Assembly: GCA_003217835.1 (NCBI GenBank)
Contig: QHMQ01000099.1
Span: 1 to 16,016 of the forward strand
Length of the DNA: 16,016 bases
Direction: 5' to 3'
From: Verrucomicrobiota bacterium
Lineage (GTDB): Bacteria > Verrucomicrobiota > Verrucomicrobiia > Chthoniobacterales > UBA10450
The number at the start of each line of letters is the position of its first letter. Position 1 is the stretch's first letter. Below, in pieces: positions 15,601-16,016 of the stretch. Position numbers and translations under genes: made by a program. The notes under the pieces were generated by a model. It did no database searches and was not told the origin of the DNA. It saw nothing but the letters and a program-made list of their open reading frames with translations.

Positions 15601-15771
15601 CCCGCCTGTTAAAACGTAAAATGAATCGGCCGGATCATCCTGCTTTACGATCACATCGCCGAAATCGTAGTGTTCTTCCTGCAAGAGCGGCTCAATCGCG
15701 CCAAAGTGCTCGTCGGAAACGAACCGGAATACCGATGTCCGTCTCAGAATTTCGCTGTCTTGCGTTTTCAT
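12658..15771 (-). CDS. Peptidase-containing ABC exporter with two N-terminal cyclic-nucleotide-binding domains
   Basis: This 1037-residue protein fuses four functions. CNB domain 1 (about 12-130) keeps the phosphate-binding cassette FGEAALSEGGTRSATV (82-97, Arg93). CNB domain 2 (about 140-265) keeps FGELSILNGSARAASV (212-227, Arg223). A charged linker (about 270-325) follows, then a C39 peptidase domain (about 326-455) with Gln331, catalytic Cys337 in MDCGAASL, His410 in GNHWIVL and Asp426 in VADPGLG, all present. The transmembrane domain (about 465-765) holds about six helices. The nucleotide-binding domain has Walker A GRSGCGKTT (832-840), signature LSGGQ (936-940), Walker B LIFDE (957-961) and the H-loop His992. 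It would cut double-glycine leaders and export the cores, perhaps gated by cAMP or cGMP. Its start overlaps the stop of the upstream foldase gene (ATGA, 15768-15771), so translation is coupled. Similar CNB-C39-ABC fusions, such as HetC-like proteins, are known in cyanobacteria; the substrate here is inferred. Confidence 0.95.
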   Translation of the reverse strand: MKTQDSEILRRTSVFRFVSDEHFGAIEPLLQEEHYDFGDVIVKQDDPADSFYVLTGGRARALKIKSDGEEIPLGVLKPGDSFGEAALSEGGTRSATVRCSTAVDVLRIDRTDFLELVRRVPELKGYVETTGRNRALQSFLYQFSNFGRLPAPALRSVIDKLKPAGFAKGTLIIREGDDAGPLYVIEKGRARAFTGVNGRDQNLAFYREGDFFGELSILNGSARAASVEAFTDCQLLALDAKSVRDLRRRFPEFDKLLSERLALYQAKTEARIPLDFTTELLPAETKVQDKVELDGERPDAEAEEKEDPFADEQGLFRKRGKRIRKIDHLMQIDEMDCGAASLGMICRHFGRKVSLARIRQLCHTATDGTSLKALSRAATELGLAARALKVSLRNLPMMPLPAIVHWEGNHWIVLYDVNEQFARVADPGLGLRKIPRREFEAKWTGYAALFDYTIAFEQAPESKPTLAWILPFLARFKVILLQALGLAVAVSFLQLLFPVFTQMVVDKVIVENDIGLLKTILLGMLAALIFVQVSTIAQEYLLAFAAMRLDTAVLDFLSRKLLSLPMTYFTSRRTGDIQRRLAGATEVRQFAVQQGVGALLAVVFLVGAVILMGMYSPLLTLAFLATTPLYVGLMIFSVKVLRPLFQGVEESQGKYSSHQIDAIKGIEAVKAASAETAFRDAILHEFLSVSQKLFKANFIVMSYDSVLQSIGLLSTAIFLWVGATQVINGHLSVGGFVAFSSLTAMAYAGILKALGVWDTMQHAAVLLNRLNDIFEQEPEQGHDRSRLIPVHSLEGRIELRGVSFKYGGPEAPDILKNITLDLAPGRMVAFVGRSGCGKTTLIKLIAGLLEPTEGTIFFDNVDLKTLNYRDVRRNIGTVLQENHMFNETITRNISFGDPEPDLDRVFAAAQGAAAHDFIMRLPLGYETKIGESGLSLSGGQKQRIAIARAIYNNPPVLIFDEATSALDTESERAIQDNLGRLMAGRTTIVIAHRLSTIREAHSIVVLEQGSVAEIGAHDELMAQRGLYYYLSSQQLGI

Positions 15772-16016
15772 TCTGCCGAAGTAAAAGTGCCAAGTCGTCG
15801 TTGGGTGTACTTGCTGCTGAGCTCAGAGAAATGCCGATCAACGAGTCGTTGCTCGATTCGCAATCCCACCGTCGAATCGTCCGCTTGCGGCTCGATTTTC
15901 TTGATGATTCGGCATAATTCGAATCCGTCGCCGTGCGCGGCTGGTTCCAGTACGTCACCCTCCGACACGCTTAGGAATCTCTGCTGTAGATCGGCGGGAA
16001 TATCTTCAAAAAGAAA
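15768..16016 (-). CDS. Partial parvulin/SurA-like peptidyl-prolyl isomerase, C-terminal 82 residues
   Basis: A minus-strand frame enters at the right edge with no start in the window and ends at the TGA at 15770-15768. The visible part includes IPADLQQRFLSVSEGDVLEP, then AHGDGFELCRIIKKIEPQAD, then a charged helix with RIEQRLVDRHFSELSSKYTQ. The order 'lPa.L...l..l..Gdv..P...gdGf.l.ri..K..P..dD..v..rie..l....f' is that of the C-terminal half of PpiC/SurA-type foldases. Such genes often sit beside CNB-C39 ABC exporters, which raises confidence. The stop overlaps the exporter's start codon, so the two are translated together. A GTG at 15968 could be read as a start, but it falls in the middle of the conserved region and is not one. 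The catalytic part lies outside, so activity cannot be judged. Confidence 0.62.
   Translation of the reverse strand, partial: FLFEDIPADLQQRFLSVSEGDVLEPAAHGDGFELCRIIKKIEPQADDSTVGLRIEQRLVDRHFSELSSKYTQRRLGTFTSAE

Noticed and set aside
1..16016. CRISPR arrays, insertion sequences, rRNA or complete tRNA genes
   Set aside because: No regularly spaced repeats, transposase-like ORFs, terminal inverted repeats or full cloverleaf was found on reading the window.

Overview
The window looks like a chromosomal segment of a moderately GC-rich, Gram-negative, soil- or sediment-type bacterium. The mix of genes (MurJ, glutamate dehydrogenase, a stand-alone 6-phosphogluconolactonase, a PAPS-type sulfotransferase, a sigma-54 activator and a peptidase-ABC exporter) would suit Verrucomicrobia (Chthoniobacter-like) or a related PVC or Acidobacteria-type lineage. 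This placement is an impression from gene content; there is no rRNA or other decisive marker here.

Layout, left part (1-9917). The left edge holds the 5' part of a minus-strand hotdog-fold acyl-ACP dehydratase that runs off the window. Upstream of it is a minus-strand sulfotransferase whose reading frame is broken by an apparent small deletion. Divergent from these is a plus-strand pair, msrA and pgl. A small zinc-ribbon membrane protein (minus) and a Nif3-family protein (plus) follow as a divergent pair. Next come about 430 bp with only a probable gene remnant, then murJ with a clear intrinsic terminator. A minus-strand Cys/Met-metabolism PLP enzyme diverges from glutamate dehydrogenase, which is followed 6 nt later by an aldose-1-epimerase-like gene. 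These are mostly housekeeping genes in short, unrelated transcription units.

Right part (9873-16016). This is the accessory and most interesting region: a single minus-strand block that looks like a peptide maturation and export cassette. In transcription order it contains the C-terminus of a parvulin-like foldase; a 1037-aa ABC exporter with two cyclic-nucleotide-binding domains and an intact C39 double-glycine peptidase domain; a HlyD-type membrane fusion protein; a PspF-like sigma-54 activator without a receiver domain; and two tandem small basic ORFs of 62 and 38 codons. Both small ORFs carry the same leader-like motif, D-L-x-P-K-x4-G-G, at the same spacing, followed by a short C-terminal core. 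I read these two as candidate substrates of the C39 exporter. The cassette ends at a bidirectional hairpin terminator whose minus-strand form resembles a tRNA acceptor/T-arm minihelix.

How the cassette may work (inference): cyclic nucleotide binding gates a peptidase-exporter that cuts the leaders after Gly-Gly and, with the HlyD protein, passes the cores out of the cell. The foldase would assist maturation, and the sigma-54 activator would couple expression to an unknown signal. No peptide-modifying enzyme and no immunity gene is visible in the window, so whether the cores are antimicrobial, signalling or metal-binding (one core is His/Gly-rich) is open.
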